Assembly: GCA_021732005.1 (NCBI GenBank)
Contig: JAKFVT010000024.1
Coordinates: forward strand, 124,001-188,000
Direction: 5' to 3'
Origin: Mycobacterium sp.
GTDB taxonomy: Bacteria; Actinomycetota; Actinomycetes; Mycobacteriales; Mycobacteriaceae
DNA: 64,000 bases
Position numbers and translations under genes: made by a program. Under the pieces are notes generated by a model, which saw only the letters and a program-made list of their open reading frames with translations, had not been told where the DNA came from and did not search any database. Positions 20,007 through 30,327 of the stretch are shown piece by piece; within the stretch, counting starts at the first letter, position 1; each line of letters starts with the position of its first letter.

Positions 20007-21017
20007 ATGGCGAGCCGCAAGCTGCGCCATATCGACGCCTGCCTTCACGGGCCGGTGGAATACGAGACGGTGACGACCGGCTTCGAGCGCTATCAGCTTC
20101 CGTACAACGCTCTGACCCAGACCAACCTCGGCACCGTCGACCTCAGCACCGGCTTCCTCGGCGCGCAGCTGCGCGCTCCGGTTCTGATCGGGGCGATGAC
20201 CGGCGGCGCTGAACTGTCCCGCACGATCAACCGCAATCTCGCCGAGGCCGCCCAGAAGCTCGGGATCGGCATGATGCTCGGTTCGCAGCGCATCATGCTC
20301 GACGACGACGCCGGCACTGTGGCCGCCTCCTTCAGCATTCGCGACCTCGCCCCCGACGTCCTGTTGGTTGGCAACATCGGCCTGGCTCAGCTCTCCGATG
20401 CCGCGGTCCCCAAGATCGCGGCGGCACTGGACCGGATCGGCGCTAACGCGCTTGCCGTGCACACCAATCCGCTCCAGGAGGCGATGCAGGCCAACGGCGA
20501 CACCGACTTCAGCGGGTCGCTGGAGCGGTTGCGCAGGCTGGCCGAGACGCTGCCCTACCCGATCCTGGTCAAGGAGGTCGGCCACGGTATCGGGGCCGCG
20601 GCCGCCGAGCGGCTGCGGGATCTGCCGATCGCCGCGGTCGACGTCGCCGGGGCCGGCGGGACGTCGTGGGCCCGGGTCGAACAGCTGGTGCGCTACGGCG
20701 AGGTGCGCTACCCGGCCGTCGCCGAATGGGGGGTGCCCACCGCGCAGGCACTCACCGAGGTTCGGGCCACCTTGCCGGGCATGCCGCTGGTGGCCTCCGG
20801 CGGAATCCGCACCGGGGTCGATGCCGCAAAGGCGCTGGCGCTGGGTGCCGATGTCGTGGCCTTGGCCCGCCCGCTGCTGGCCCCGGCCATCGAGTCACCG
20901 GCCGCCGCGCTGGATACGTTGCACGGCTTCGTCGAAGAGCTGCGAGTCTGCCTGCACGGCTGCGGGGCCGACGACGTGGCCGCGCTGAAACTTCTGGACC
21001 TCACGCGGCTCGGCTGA
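20007..21017 (+). CDS. fni: Type 2 isopentenyl-diphosphate delta-isomerase
   Basis: 336-residue FMN-dependent isomerase interconverting IPP and DMAPP. The N-terminus [19 protein letters not shown] matches the family RKxxHI start. TIM-barrel signatures follow: [65 protein letters not shown] and a phosphate-binding [21 protein letters not shown]. The frame is open upstream through the 36-bp repeats to GTG 19878, so a 43-residue longer form is possible. M. tuberculosis uses an unrelated type 1 enzyme, and no fni occurs between its ftsY and smc, so this looks like a lineage-specific insertion. Confidence 0.9.
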   Translation: MASRKLRHIDACLHGPVEYETVTTGFERYQLPYNALTQTNLGTVDLSTGFLGAQLRAPVLIGAMTGGAELSRTINRNLAEAAQKLGIGMMLGSQRIMLDDDAGTVAASFSIRDLAPDVLLVGNIGLAQLSDAAVPKIAAALDRIGANALAVHTNPLQEAMQANGDTDFSGSLERLRRLAETLPYPILVKEVGHGIGAAAAERLRDLPIAAVDVAGAGGTSWARVEQLVRYGEVRYPAVAEWGVPTAQALTEVRATLPGMPLVASGGIRTGVDAAKALALGADVVALARPLLAPAIESPAAALDTLHGFVEELRVCLHGCGADDVAALKLLDLTRLG

Positions 21018-21175
21018 GTCGGTCGACAGCGGTCTGCAAAGGCGGGACGACGTGACGCCGATCCCGCGTCAGTGGCCGAGTTGGCCGGCCTGCTCGCCGA
21101 CAGCCTCGACGACTACCCGTTGGCGCGCACGCTCGGGCGGGCGCCTTTCATTCAATTCGGCTGAGCCGCAGCCGG

Positions 21176-24100
21176 TTACGGTGCTGCGCTGGCGACCAGC
21201 TCTTCGCCGCGCATCCGCTGCGAGATCACCGTGGTGATGCCGTCGCCCTGCATCGTCACGCCGTACAGCGCGTCGGCGATCTCCATGGTCGGCTTCTGGT
21301 GGGTGATGACGATCAGCTGTGACTGTGACCGCAGCTGCTCGAACAGCCCGATCAGCCTGCGCAGATTCACGTCGTCGAGGGCGGCTTCGACCTCGTCCAT
21401 GACGTAGAACGGCGACGGGCGGGCCCGGAAGATCGCCACCAGCATGGCCACCGCGGTCAGCGACTTCTCGCCGCCGGAGAGCAGCGAGAGCCGCTTGACC
21501 TTCTTACCCGGCGGGCGGGCCTCCACCTCCACACCGGTGGTCAGCAGATCGCTGGGGTCGGTCAGCAACAGGCGGCCCTCACCACCCGGGAACAGCGTCG
21601 CGAACACCTGCTCGAACTCGCGCTCGACGTCGGCGTAGGCCTCGGCGAACACCTGCAGGATCCGGGCATCGACATCGGCGATCACGTCGAGCAGGTCCTT
21701 GCGGGCGGCCTTGACGTCTTCGAGCTGCGTGGACAGGAAGTTGTAGCGCTCCTCGAGCGCGGCAAACTCTTCCAGCGCAAGCGGATTCACCCGGCCGAGT
21801 TCGGACAGCTCGCGTTCGGCCCGCTTGGCCCGCCGTTCCTGAGTCGGGCGGTCGAACCGCATTGGCGCCGGCGCCATGACCTGCTCGCCGCGCTCCTTGG
21901 CCTGTTCGTATTCGGCCATCTCCAACTCCGACGGCGGCAGCGTCACGTCCGGGCCGTACTCGTTGATCAGATCGTCGGCGGACATACCGAATTGCTCCAG
22001 CACCATCTGCTCGAGCTGTTCGATGCGCAGCGACGCCTGGGCCTTGGCCACCTCGTCGCGGTGTAGCGAGTCGGTCAGCGCGGCGATCCGGCTGTTCAGC
22101 GCGGTGACTTCCTCACGCGCAGCGGTCATCGCGGTGGCCCGTTCCTGCCGTTCGGCGGCGAGAGCGTCACGCCGTCGGGACGCCGCTGCCACGACACCGG
22201 ACAGATGCCCGGCCACGCGTCGCCCGGCTTCGGCCACCGCGGCCGCGACCGCCGCAGCGTGCTCGCGGGCCGCGCGGGCGCGCTGGGCGCGAACCCGCGC
22301 CTCCCGCTCAGCCGCAGCGGCGCGCCGCAATGAATCCGCCCGTCCGCGCACTGCATTCGCACGTTCCTCGGCGGTACGCACCGCTAGCCGCACCTCCACC
22401 TCGACGGCGCGGGCTTCCTCGGCGGCGGACTGCATGTACTGGCGGTCCTCCGGCGCGTCCTCGACCTCGGTCGCCCCGTCCTGGGCGGCGGCCAGCCGGT
22501 TCTCGAGCTCGGTGAGCTCTTCCACCGTGCGCAACCGGCCGGCCTCGAGCTCATCGCGCTGAGCCTGCTGGCGGCGCCACTCGCCCTCGGCGGCACGGGC
22601 TTCCTGCCCCAGCCTGCCGAGCTGTTCGTAGATGGCGGCGATCGCGGCGTCGGATTCGTTGAGCGCCGCCAACGCCTGCTCGGCGGAGTCCTGACGCTCA
22701 CCCTGTTCGATGAGCGCACCGGCCAGCGCGGCCGACAGCTCGGCGACCTGAGTCTCGGCTGCGGCGAGTTCGCGTGTGGCCTTGTCGATTTCGCCGGCGA
22801 TCTCCAGGGTGCTCGGCTTGCGGTCGGAGCCGCCGCTGACCCACCCCGCGCCAACCAGGTCACCTTCGAGGGTGACCGCGCGCAGCGACGGCCGCGCCGC
22901 GACCAGATCCAGCGCGGCACCGAGATCCTCGACGACGGCGACGTCGCCGAGCATTGCCGTCATGGCGCCCTGCAGTCGTCCCGGCGCCTCGATCAGATCC
23001 AGCGCCCACAACGCGCGCTCCGGCAGCGAATCGTTCTGGCGCGGCGCAATCGGCCAGTCCCCCAACACGATCGCCGCCCGGCCACCGTCGGCGTCCTTGA
23101 GCGCTCGCACCGCCGAACTGGCGGCATCGAAGTTCTCGGCGGCCACCGCGTCGGCCGCTGCGCCCAGCACCGCCGCCAACGCCCCCTCGTAGCCCGATCG
23201 CACCTTGACGAGCTTGGCAATTGTCCCGAAAAGGCCTGCGCCACCACGGTTTTCCGTCAGCCAGGCCGAGCCGTCCTTGCGCTCCAGCCCGACCGCCAAC
23301 GCGTCGATACGAGCCCGCAACGAGGCCACCTGCCGTTCGGCGCTGCGCTCGGCCGCCTGCAATTCGGCCACCCGCTCGTCGGCCAGCCGCAGCGCGGTGA
23401 TCGTGCGGTCGTGCTGCTCGTCGAGTCCGACCTCGCCCTGATCCAGTTCGCCCACCCGGCCCTGCACGGTCTCGAACTCGGCCCTGGCGTGCTGGGTGCG
23501 GGCGGCGGCCTCTTCGATCGCGGTGGTCAGCCGCGCGACGCCCTCGTCGATCGATTCGACCCGGGCGCGCACAGTCTCGACCTGGCCGGCCAGCCGGGCG
23601 AGGCCTTCGCGGCGGTCGGCCTCGGCGCGCACGGCGGCCATGTGGGCACGTTCGGCTTCGGCGGCTGCGCGTTCGCGTTCCCCGAGCTCGGCACGCGCGA
23701 ACTCGAGCCGGGATTGCGCTTCGGCCAGCTCGGCCAGCAGCTCCTGCTCCCGCGCGGCGACCTCGTCGGCCTCGGCTTCCAGCTCGTCGGGGTCCGGACC
23801 GGTGCTCGCGGTGGGTTCGGTCTCGAGGTATTGCGCTCGCTCAGAAGCGATCCGGACGGTGGCGCTCACCCGTTCGGCAAGCGCCGACAGGCGGAACCAG
23901 GCCTGCTGGGCGGCGTCGGTGCGTTCGGACAGTGTGGCCACCGCGGCCTCGTGGGCGGCCAGCGCCGTGCTGGCGACGTCCAGGCGTTTCGCGGCGTCGT
24001 CGTGCTCACGGCGCAACGTGGTCTCAGTGTCGTCGGCGCCGGCGAACTCGGCCCGCCGGGTGACCAGGTCGTCGGCGGCCAGCCGCAGCCGCGCGTCGCG

Positions 24101-24766
24101 CAGATCCGCCTGAATGGTCTGGGCTCGCCGCGCCATCTCGGCCTGTCGACCCAGTGGCTTGAGCTGGCGGCGCAGCTCGGTGGTCAGGTCGGTGAGCCGG
24201 GCCAGGTTGGCCGCCATGGAGTCGAGCTTGCGGACCGCCTTTTCCTTGCGCTTGCGGTGCTTGAGCACACCGGCGGCCTCTTCGATGAAGGCCCGGCGGT
24301 CTTCGGGCCGCGACTCGAGGATCTGCGAGAGCCGGCCCTGACCGACGATGACGTGCATCTCGCGGCCGATGCCGGAGTCGCTGAGCAGCTCCTGGACGTC
24401 CATCAACCGGCAGCTGGTGCCGTTGATCTCGTACTCCCCGGCGCCGTCGCGGAACATCCGCCGGGTGATCGACACCTCGGAGTACTCGATCGGCAGCGCG
24501 TGGTCGGAGTTGTCGATGGTCAGCGTCACCTCGGCGCGACCCAGCGGCGCCCGCGAGGAGGTGCCGGCGAAAATGACGTCTTCCATCTTGCCGCCGCGCA
24601 GCGTTTTCGCCCCCTGCTCGCCCATCACCCAGGCCAGCGCGTCGACGACATTGGACTTGCCGGAGCCGTTCGGGCCGACCACGCAGGTGATGCCGGGCTC
24701 CAGGCGGAGAGTCGTCGCCGCGGCGAAGGACTTGAAGCCCTTCAGGGTCAGACTCTTGAGGTACAC
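21176..24766 (-). CDS. smc: Chromosome partition protein SMC
   Basis: 1196-residue condensin ATPase. The N-terminal head [15 protein letters not shown] carries Walker [10 protein letters not shown] (~32). Long coiled coils rich in Glu/Ala/Arg flank a hinge around residues 500-650 ([28 protein letters not shown]). The C-terminal head has ABC signature [16 protein letters not shown] (~1095) and Walker [14 protein letters not shown]. It compacts and segregates origins with ScpAB, which are not in this window. It starts 11 bp after acyP. Confidence 0.97.
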   Translation of the reverse strand: MYLKSLTLKGFKSFAAATTLRLEPGITCVVGPNGSGKSNVVDALAWVMGEQGAKTLRGGKMEDVIFAGTSSRAPLGRAEVTLTIDNSDHALPIEYSEVSITRRMFRDGAGEYEINGTSCRLMDVQELLSDSGIGREMHVIVGQGRLSQILESRPEDRRAFIEEAAGVLKHRKRKEKAVRKLDSMAANLARLTDLTTELRRQLKPLGRQAEMARRAQTIQADLRDARLRLAADDLVTRRAEFAGADDTETTLRREHDDAAKRLDVASTALAAHEAAVATLSERTDAAQQAWFRLSALAERVSATVRIASERAQYLETEPTASTGPDPDELEAEADEVAAREQELLAELAEAQSRLEFARAELGERERAAAEAERAHMAAVRAEADRREGLARLAGQVETVRARVESIDEGVARLTTAIEEAAARTQHARAEFETVQGRVGELDQGEVGLDEQHDRTITALRLADERVAELQAAERSAERQVASLRARIDALAVGLERKDGSAWLTENRGGAGLFGTIAKLVKVRSGYEGALAAVLGAAADAVAAENFDAASSAVRALKDADGGRAAIVLGDWPIAPRQNDSLPERALWALDLIEAPGRLQGAMTAMLGDVAVVEDLGAALDLVAARPSLRAVTLEGDLVGAGWVSGGSDRKPSTLEIAGEIDKATRELAAAETQVAELSAALAGALIEQGERQDSAEQALAALNESDAAIAAIYEQLGRLGQEARAAEGEWRRQQAQRDELEAGRLRTVEELTELENRLAAAQDGATEVEDAPEDRQYMQSAAEEARAVEVEVRLAVRTAEERANAVRGRADSLRRAAAAEREARVRAQRARAAREHAAAVAAAVAEAGRRVAGHLSGVVAAASRRRDALAAERQERATAMTAAREEVTALNSRIAALTDSLHRDEVAKAQASLRIEQLEQMVLEQFGMSADDLINEYGPDVTLPPSELEMAEYEQAKERGEQVMAPAPMRFDRPTQERRAKRAERELSELGRVNPLALEEFAALEERYNFLSTQLEDVKAARKDLLDVIADVDARILQVFAEAYADVEREFEQVFATLFPGGEGRLLLTDPSDLLTTGVEVEARPPGKKVKRLSLLSGGEKSLTAVAMLVAIFRARPSPFYVMDEVEAALDDVNLRRLIGLFEQLRSQSQLIVITHQKPTMEIADALYGVTMQGDGITTVISQRMRGEELVASAAP

Positions 24767-24777
24767 GGCGTGCCAGA

Positions 24778-25065
24778 CTACCGCTCGCTAAAGCCTCTGA
24801 TGGCTTCGCCGCGCGGTGACCAATCGACAACAACCTTGTCGACGTGCCCCGGCGTTTTCCCACTATTGAGCAGGTGTAACAGCTGTTCACATGCGTCACG
24901 TGGGCCCTGCGCGACGACCAGCACCCGGCCGTCGGCCTGATTGGACGCGTAACCGGTCAGGCCCAGCTCCAGCGCCCGAGACCGGGTCCACCAGCGGAAA
25001 CCCACGCCCTGTACGTGGCCGTGCACCCAGGCGGTCAGGCGGACATCAGGATCGGCCAACGTCAT
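24778..25065 (-). CDS. acyP: Acylphosphatase
   Basis: 95-residue small enzyme hydrolysing acyl phosphates. The active-site loop VQGVGFRWW supplies the phosphate-binding Arg, and the catalytic Asn lies in [20 protein letters not shown]. Length and fold match the family. It overlaps the upstream OsmC-type gene by 20 bp and precedes smc, as in M. tuberculosis (Rv2922A). Confidence 0.94.
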   Translation of the reverse strand: MTLADPDVRLTAWVHGHVQGVGFRWWTRSRALELGLTGYASNQADGRVLVVAQGPRDACEQLLHLLNSGKTPGHVDKVVVDWSPRGEAIRGFSER

Positions 25066-25462
25066 CCACCTCGAACCGGACCTCGGTGCCGGATTTGAGG
25101 GTGCGCCCCACGGTGCACACCTGGTCGATCGCGCGGTTGACCACCAGCACCAGCCGCTCGATCTCCTCCGGGGACAGCCCGGATAGGTCGATCTCCAGCT
25201 TCTCCTCCAGCAGCGGATAGCGCTCCTGGTCCCGGTCGGCGGCCCCGGACACCCGGATCGTGGCCGGATAGTCGTCGCCGAGGCGGCGGCGCAGCGGCTG
25301 ATCGCTGCTCAGGCCGCTGCACCCGGCCAGCGCGATCTTGAGCAGCTCGCCGGGGGTGAAGACACCCTCATCGGTCTCTGAGCCGATCAGCACCTCCGCG
25401 CCGCGGCTGCTGTGCCCGGTGTAGCGGCGGATGCCGGTGCGTTCCACCCACAGGTCAGTCAT
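25046..25462 (-). CDS. OsmC/Ohr-family protein
   Basis: 138-residue protein with the OsmC fold. Two conserved redox cysteines are visible: [12 protein letters not shown] (~48) and QVCTVGRTL (~115), the pattern of thiol peroxidases acting on organic hydroperoxides. It begins [21 protein letters not shown], typical of the Rv2923c branch. Whether it is active on peroxides cannot be told from sequence. Confidence 0.87.
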   Translation of the reverse strand: MTDLWVERTGIRRYTGHSSRGAEVLIGSETDEGVFTPGELLKIALAGCSGLSSDQPLRRRLGDDYPATIRVSGAADRDQERYPLLEEKLEIDLSGLSPEEIERLVLVVNRAIDQVCTVGRTLKSGTEVRFEVDDVGRS

Positions 25463-25496
25463 GTGTTCGTGTCTCCTTGGTCTCGACGTGCAGGCT

Positions 25497-26345
25497 TCAA
25501 CGTCTGGGGCGCGGTTGACATTTCGGACAGTAGAACGACGAGCGGTTCATGAACTTCTCCCGTCGGATCGCGGTGCCGCAGCGCGGGCACGGCAGGTCTT
25601 CGCGGCCGTAGACGTTCAACGACCGGTCGAAGTACCCGGACTGCCCATTGACGTTGACATACAGCGAGTCGAACGAGGTGCCGCCCTGACCGAGCGCTTC
25701 ACGCATCACCTCGGTGGCGGCATCGAGCAGCTCGGCGAGTTGGCGGCGGGTCAGGTTCTCGGCGAGCCGCGCGCCGTTGATCTTGGCTCGCCACAGCGAC
25801 TCATCGGCGTAGATGTTGCCGATACCCGACACCACGGTCTGATCGAGCAGCTGCCGCTTGATCTCGGAGTGCTTGCGGCGCAACACCGTAACGACGGCAT
25901 CGCGATCGAACCGAGGGTCCAGCGGATCGCGGGCGATGTGCGCCACCGGTTCGGGCACCCGGCTGCCATCGATGTCGACCAGGTCGGCCAGCTGCCACCC
26001 GCCGAACGTGCGCTGATCGACGAAACTCAGTGCGGTGCCGTCGTCGAGCAAGGCCGCGATACGCAGATGATTGGTGTTGGGCACCGGGCCCAGCAACATC
26101 TGGCCGCTCATGCCCAGGTGCACCACCAGTGCGGTTTCGTCATTCAGGTTGAGCCACAAGTACTTTCCACGCCGATCGGTGCCGGTGATCTGCGCGTCGA
26201 GCAACCGGGCGGTCAGATCGGCCGCACCGGCCTCGTGCCTGCGCACCGCCCGCGGATGATGCACCCGCACCGCGGAGATCGACCTGCCTGCGACGTGGGC
26301 TTGCAGGCCGCGCCGCACGACCTCGACCTCAGGCAGCTCAGGCAT
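25497..26345 (-). CDS. mutM: Formamidopyrimidine-DNA glycosylase
   Basis: 282-residue base-excision repair enzyme removing 8-oxoguanine. The catalytic N-terminal [14 protein letters not shown] (Pro1, Glu2 after Met removal) is present, as is LGMSGQML. The C-terminal helix-two-turn-helix and zinc finger follow, with [10 protein letters not shown] and FYCPKCQ giving four cysteines. Complete at both ends and 27 bp after rnc, in the order rnc-mutM seen across mycobacteria. Confidence 0.97.
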   Translation of the reverse strand: MPELPEVEVVRRGLQAHVAGRSISAVRVHHPRAVRRHEAGAADLTARLLDAQITGTDRRGKYLWLNLNDETALVVHLGMSGQMLLGPVPNTNHLRIAALLDDGTALSFVDQRTFGGWQLADLVDIDGSRVPEPVAHIARDPLDPRFDRDAVVTVLRRKHSEIKRQLLDQTVVSGIGNIYADESLWRAKINGARLAENLTRRQLAELLDAATEVMREALGQGGTSFDSLYVNVNGQSGYFDRSLNVYGREDLPCPRCGTAIRREKFMNRSSFYCPKCQPRPRR

Positions 26346-26372
26346 CGCAGTAGCGCCGAATGCGACTGTGGC

Positions 26373-27065
26373 TCAAGCGTTGTCCAGCGCGTTCCAGGCC
26401 GCGGCGGCGGCCTTCTGTTCGGCTTCCTTCTTCGACCGGCCGACGCCATTGCCGTACTCGGTGTCCATCACCAGGACGACGGCGGTGAACTCCTTGTCGT
26501 GATCGGGCCCGGTGGAGGTGACGACATAGGACGGCGGCCCCAGGCTGCGCGACGCGGTCAGCTCCTGCAGGCTGGTCTTCCAGTCCAGGCCGGCACCCAG
26601 CGTCGGCGCGGTATCCAGCAGATTGCCGAACAGCCGCAGGATCACGTCGCGCGCAACGTCGATACCGTGGTGCAGATACACCGCACCCAGCAGTGATTCC
26701 ATGCCGTCGGCCAGGATGCTGGACTTGTCGGCTCCGCCGGTGTTGACCTCGCCGCGGCCCAACAGCAGATGCGCGCCCAAGCCTTCGTCGGTCAGGACCC
26801 GCCCCACGTCGGCCAGTGCCTGGGTGTTGACGATGCTGGCGCGCAGTTTTGCCAGGTCACCTTCGGTGCGTTCCGGGTGGCGATGGAACAGTTCGTCGGT
26901 GATCGTCAGACCGAGCACCGCGTCGCCGAGGAACTCCAGCCGTTCATTGGTGGGCAGACCGCCATGCTCGTAGGCGTAGCTGCGATGCGTCAGCGCCAAC
27001 GTCAGCAGGTCTTCCGGCATGTCGACGCCGAGGGCGGCGAGCAAATTCTCGCGTGGCGGGCTCAC
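26373..27065 (-). CDS. rnc: Ribonuclease III
   Basis: 230-residue double-strand-specific endoribonuclease for rRNA precursor and mRNA processing. The nuclease signature [14 protein letters not shown] is near residue 40, with the second acidic cluster [15 protein letters not shown] near 115. A dsRNA-binding domain ends the protein ([29 protein letters not shown]). GTG 27065 is chosen as it gives [14 protein letters not shown] and overlaps the upstream stop as GTGA. Confidence 0.96.
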   Translation of the reverse strand: MSPPRENLLAALGVDMPEDLLTLALTHRSYAYEHGGLPTNERLEFLGDAVLGLTITDELFHRHPERTEGDLAKLRASIVNTQALADVGRVLTDEGLGAHLLLGRGEVNTGGADKSSILADGMESLLGAVYLHHGIDVARDVILRLFGNLLDTAPTLGAGLDWKTSLQELTASRSLGPPSYVVTSTGPDHDKEFTAVVLVMDTEYGNGVGRSKKEAEQKAAAAAWNALDNA

Positions 27066-27661
27066 GAAGCGCCGGCCCCCGGTTCGGGGGTGTCGGCATC
27101 CGCTGCGGGGAACATGCCCGCCAGCTTGGCGAACCGCGGGTCGATCACGTCGTGCTGGTGGCCGGGTTCGGTGGCCAGCGCGACACCGCACTGCGTGCAC
27201 AGCCCCGCACAGTCCTCGGTGCATAGCGGGGCGAACGGCAGCGCCAGACCGACGGCGTCGACGATCGGTTGTTCCAGGTCGATGGTCTGGTCGACGACGT
27301 GGCCGACCTCGTCTTCCTCGGTGGTGGATTCCGTCGTGCTGTCGGGATAGGCGAACAGTTCGGTCAGCGAGATCTCGACGTCGCCGGTGACTTCGGTCAG
27401 GCAGCGGGAGCATTCACCCCGAGTCGGTGCGTACACCGTGCCGGTGACCAGGACTCCCTCGGACACCGATTCGAGTCGCAGATCCAGAGTCAGATCCGCG
27501 CCGCGTTCGATGGCGATCAGGTCCAGCCCGATTCGCGCTGGGCTGGGCACCGTTTCGTGCAGCTCGAGCATCGAGCCGGGGCGGCGCCCTAACCGGGAGA
27601 TGTCGAGGACGAGCGGCGACCAGGGTTTGCGCTTCGTCTGAGCACTGCGTGAAGTCGCCAT
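27062..27661 (-). CDS. DUF177/YceD-family protein
   Basis: 199-residue protein with the DUF177 pattern: [34 protein letters not shown], then a C-terminal paired-cysteine region ([15 protein letters not shown]) likely binding metal. In many bacteria this gene sits before rpmF and is linked to 23S rRNA and L32 assembly; here, as in M. tuberculosis Rv2926c, it is directly followed by rnc and no rpmF is present. Function inferred only from the family. Confidence 0.9.
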   Translation of the reverse strand: MATSRSAQTKRKPWSPLVLDISRLGRRPGSMLELHETVPSPARIGLDLIAIERGADLTLDLRLESVSEGVLVTGTVYAPTRGECSRCLTEVTGDVEISLTELFAYPDSTTESTTEEDEVGHVVDQTIDLEQPIVDAVGLALPFAPLCTEDCAGLCTQCGVALATEPGHQHDVIDPRFAKLAGMFPAADADTPEPGAGAS

Positions 27662-27719
27662 GATCCGATCTTAAAACCCGGCGCCGCGCGATTGCGCCAG
27701 CAGGCGCGGGCCGGGACGC

Positions 27720-28457
27720 TCAGCGTTGCGCGTAGTCGTGGGTGCCTGCGGCGGTGCGCAGTTGATGACGACCGCGGCTAACCGAACGCAGTGTGCCGTT
27801 GAGGTAGTCCTCGAACTGGGCGAGCTTGTTGTCGACGTAGATGTCGCACTCGCCACGCAGCCGGTCGGCTTCGGCGTGGGCGGTGTCGATCAGCCGGGTC
27901 GACTCGGCGTTGGCCGCCTGGACAACCTCGGTCTGCGAGACCAGCCGCTGCTGTTCCTTGATGCCTTCCTGCACGGCCTTCTCGTAGGAGAGGTTGCCGC
28001 TCTCCACCAGCCGGTCGGCCTCGGCCTTGGCCCTGCTGGTAGCCGCTTCGTACTCGCGCTTGGCGGTCGCGGCCAACCGGCTCGACTCGTCGCGAGCCTC
28101 GGCGACCATGCGTTCGCTGTGCTGACGGGCCTCGGCGACCATCCGGTCGGCCTGCGACTTGGCGTCGGCCAGCAGCCGGTCGGCCTCGGCGCGGGCATGG
28201 CTCAGCAGGGAGTCGGCCTCGGCGGTCGAGTTCGACACCATCGAGTCGGAGTGCTCTTTGGCCTCCCGCAGCAATGAATCGCGGGCGTCCAGCACATCCT
28301 GGGCGTCGTCGAGTTCACCTGGGATGGCGTCCTTGATGTCATCGAGGAGCTCCAGCACGTCACCGCGCGGCACCACGCAACCAGCCGTCATCGGAACGCC
28401 GCGGGCCTCTTCGACAATCGCGCTCAATTCATCGAGCGCTTCAAAAACTCGGTACAC
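27720..28457 (-). CDS. sepIVA: DivIVA-domain septation protein SepIVA
   Basis: 245-residue coiled-coil cell-division and wall-growth regulator. The start VYRVFEALDELSAIVEEARG at GTG 28457 is supported by AGGAGGG seven nt upstream and matches M. tuberculosis Rv2927c closely. From ~residue 70 it is a long heptad-rich coil with repeated EADRLxxxAKSQADRMVAEAR segments, ending in a conserved tail (GRGRHQLRTAAGTHDYAQR). In M. smegmatis the orthologue is essential and localises to the septum. Confidence 0.93.
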   Translation of the reverse strand: MYRVFEALDELSAIVEEARGVPMTAGCVVPRGDVLELLDDIKDAIPGELDDAQDVLDARDSLLREAKEHSDSMVSNSTAEADSLLSHARAEADRLLADAKSQADRMVAEARQHSERMVAEARDESSRLAATAKREYEAATSRAKAEADRLVESGNLSYEKAVQEGIKEQQRLVSQTEVVQAANAESTRLIDTAHAEADRLRGECDIYVDNKLAQFEDYLNGTLRSVSRGRHQLRTAAGTHDYAQR

Positions 28458-28627
28458 GGCGCCACCCTCCTGGGCGTAGTTGGTAGTGACCAGTGTGCCT
28501 GGTGTTACGCCTGTGACTGCGGTGGCGGCCCGGTGTGTCGGGCAGACATTTCTGGCAACCGCACCGGTCAGGGGCATCTCGCCGACGATTATGTCGGCCC
28601 GGCGCCCCCGCCGAGGCGGATCCGGCG

Positions 28628-29194
28628 CTACTTGATGGCTGCCGAGATCGCGTCGCGGGCGCGATCGAGCATCGATGCGAACGGGCCGACGGCGAAGTTC
28701 AGGGCAGCCGACTCCACACCGGGGTGCGGGCGGGTCGGCGCGATCGCCTCGGCCGCGCGGGCCGCTCCCGCCATCCGCTCGAGGGCCGCGTCGTCCAACT
28801 CGGCCTGCAGCTGGTTGAACTCCTCGTTCTCCTCCCGCTCCGCGTGCTCGACGACCGAGTCGCGAAACTTGGTGAGCTCGTCGAGGAATTCCTGGGAAGC
28901 GATGTCCATCTTTTCCAGAGCGGACAGCTGTTCCTTGGCCTCGTGCTCCTCGGCGAGCCGGGCATCGACGATGCTGTCACCGTCGGCGACCTCGAATCGC
29001 GCCCGCGGATGGACGACCATCTCCTCGGCGGTTTCGTGCACGGCCAGAAGCTGACGAAGATCGACGAAAGCCTTCTCGCGAGCCTTGGGATCCGACGCGT
29101 GCAAGACGTCGTCGAACATGTCCTTGATCAGGTTGTGCTGGTGCTTGAGAAAGTCGACGACATCGGTCGTGGACTGCACGAATGTTTCGACCAC
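28628..29194 (-). CDS. Hemerythrin-like HHE-domain protein
   Basis: 188-residue four-helix bundle with the di-iron ligand pattern of hemerythrin HHE proteins: DFLKHQHNLIKDMFDD (His, then acidic ligand), LLAVHETAEEMVVHP (His and Glu) and an EEHEAKEQL helix followed by VVEHAEREE. GTG 29194 is chosen because GGAGG lies 7 nt upstream. Mycobacterial relatives are linked to oxidative and nitrosative stress, but no direct role can be assigned here. Confidence 0.86.
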   Translation of the reverse strand: MVETFVQSTTDVVDFLKHQHNLIKDMFDDVLHASDPKAREKAFVDLRQLLAVHETAEEMVVHPRARFEVADGDSIVDARLAEEHEAKEQLSALEKMDIASQEFLDELTKFRDSVVEHAEREENEEFNQLQAELDDAALERMAGAARAAEAIAPTRPHPGVESAALNFAVGPFASMLDRARDAISAAIK

Positions 29195-29278
29195 AGCAAT
29201 ACCTCCGCTGCTCTGTGGGCTTGTCGGCGCGGGGCTGTGCGCCATTGAGGCGATACCCGGGCCGCCAAAGCCCAAACG

Positions 29279-29764
29279 TCAGCGCGCGCGCTGGGCCAGC
29301 TTGGCCTGCAGTCGGCGGTTCACCGACTCCGGCAGCAGCGCCGAGACGTCACCGCCGAACGTCGCAACCTCTTTGGCCAGCGACGACGAGACGAACGAAT
29401 ACTGCGGTGTGGTGGCCACGAAGAAGGTGTCCACCCCGGCGATGTGCTTGTTCATCTGGGCCATCTGCAGCTCGTATTCGAAATCGGTTCCGGTGCGCAG
29501 ACCCTTGACGATCGCGGTCATCCCGCGCTGTTTGACGAAGTCGACGACCAGTCCCTGCCCCGACTCGGCGTGCAGGTTCGGCAGGTGGGCGCATGCCTCG
29601 GAGATCATCGCGATCCGCTCGTCGATGTCGAACATGCCGGCCTTGTTGGGATTGATCAGCACGGCGACGATCACCTCGTCGAATTGCGCTGCGGCCCGCT
29701 CGAAGATGTCGACATGACCCCGCGTCACCGGATCGAACGATCCCGGGCATACCGCGCCACTCAT
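29279..29764 (-). CDS. coaD: Phosphopantetheine adenylyltransferase
   Basis: 161-residue enzyme for the penultimate step of coenzyme A synthesis. The start [25 protein letters not shown] contains the T/HxGH nucleotidyltransferase motif (TRGH); later come [20 protein letters not shown] and the [15 protein letters not shown] tail. Only 11 bp after the rsmD stop. Order rsmD-coaD is standard. Confidence 0.97.
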   Translation of the reverse strand: MSGAVCPGSFDPVTRGHVDIFERAAAQFDEVIVAVLINPNKAGMFDIDERIAMISEACAHLPNLHAESGQGLVVDFVKQRGMTAIVKGLRTGTDFEYELQMAQMNKHIAGVDTFFVATTPQYSFVSSSLAKEVATFGGDVSALLPESVNRRLQAKLAQRAR

Positions 29765-29775
29765 GGGCAGTGACG

Positions 29776-30327
29776 CTAGCAGGCCGCGATCTCGATCCGG
29801 GTATCTCCGTACCGCCGGTTGTCCCACGCCGTCCAGCCCACCGGCCACGACAGTTCCGCCGACGACGTGGCGCGTTCGACCACCACGACGCTGCCCGGCG
29901 CGACCCAGCCGTGTCGGCCCAAACTTGCCAGCACGGCTTCGATATCGGCGCTGGACACCTCGTACGGTGGATCGGCCAGCACCAGGTCCACGGGTACGTC
30001 GGTGCCGCCGGCGAGCACCGCGGCGACCGCGCCGCGGCGTACCGTCGCTCCCGGCAACCCCAGCGTCGCGACGTTTCGTTTGATGACAGCGGCTGCGCGC
30101 GAATCACTTTCGACGAACAACGCCGAGGCCGCACCGCGCGACAGCGCTTCCAGCCCGAGCGCCCCCGAACCGGCGTAGAGGTCCAGCACCCGCAGACCGT
30201 CGAAATCCCGCCGCGCGGCAAGGACATTGAACAGTGCCTCACGGACCCGGTCCGTGGTCGGCCGGGTACCACGGGGCGGCACATCGAGGCGGCGGCCACC
30301 GGCACTGCCCCCAACGATGCGGGTCAG
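29776..30327 (-). CDS. rsmD: 16S rRNA (guanine966-N2)-methyltransferase RsmD, apparent CTG start
   Basis: 183-residue Rossmann methyltransferase. [17 protein letters not shown] opens the domain, [15 protein letters not shown] follows, then [20 protein letters not shown] (SAM-binding) and the catalytic VLADPPY. The conserved N-terminus TRIVGG is preceded by CTG, not ATG/GTG/TTG; there is no standard start in frame for many codons upstream. The CTG overlaps the pca stop as CTGA, exactly like an ATGA/GTGA junction, with GGGGGAT just upstream. An ATT start six codons earlier, after GGAGGG, is the alternative. Confidence 0.9.
   Translation of the reverse strand: MTRIVGGSAGGRRLDVPPRGTRPTTDRVREALFNVLAARRDFDGLRVLDLYAGSGALGLEALSRGAASALFVESDSRAAAVIKRNVATLGLPGATVRRGAVAAVLAGGTDVPVDLVLADPPYEVSSADIEAVLASLGRHGWVAPGSVVVVERATSSAELSWPVGWTAWDNRRYGDTRIEIAAC

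Noticed and set aside
23411..24940. Long plus-strand frame opposite smc
   Set aside because: Antisense of the SMC head and coiled coil; no domain and no plausible start.
27062..27065. Missing rpmF between the DUF177 gene and rnc
   Set aside because: Mycobacteria keep rpmF elsewhere; the GTGA overlap shows the junction is natural.
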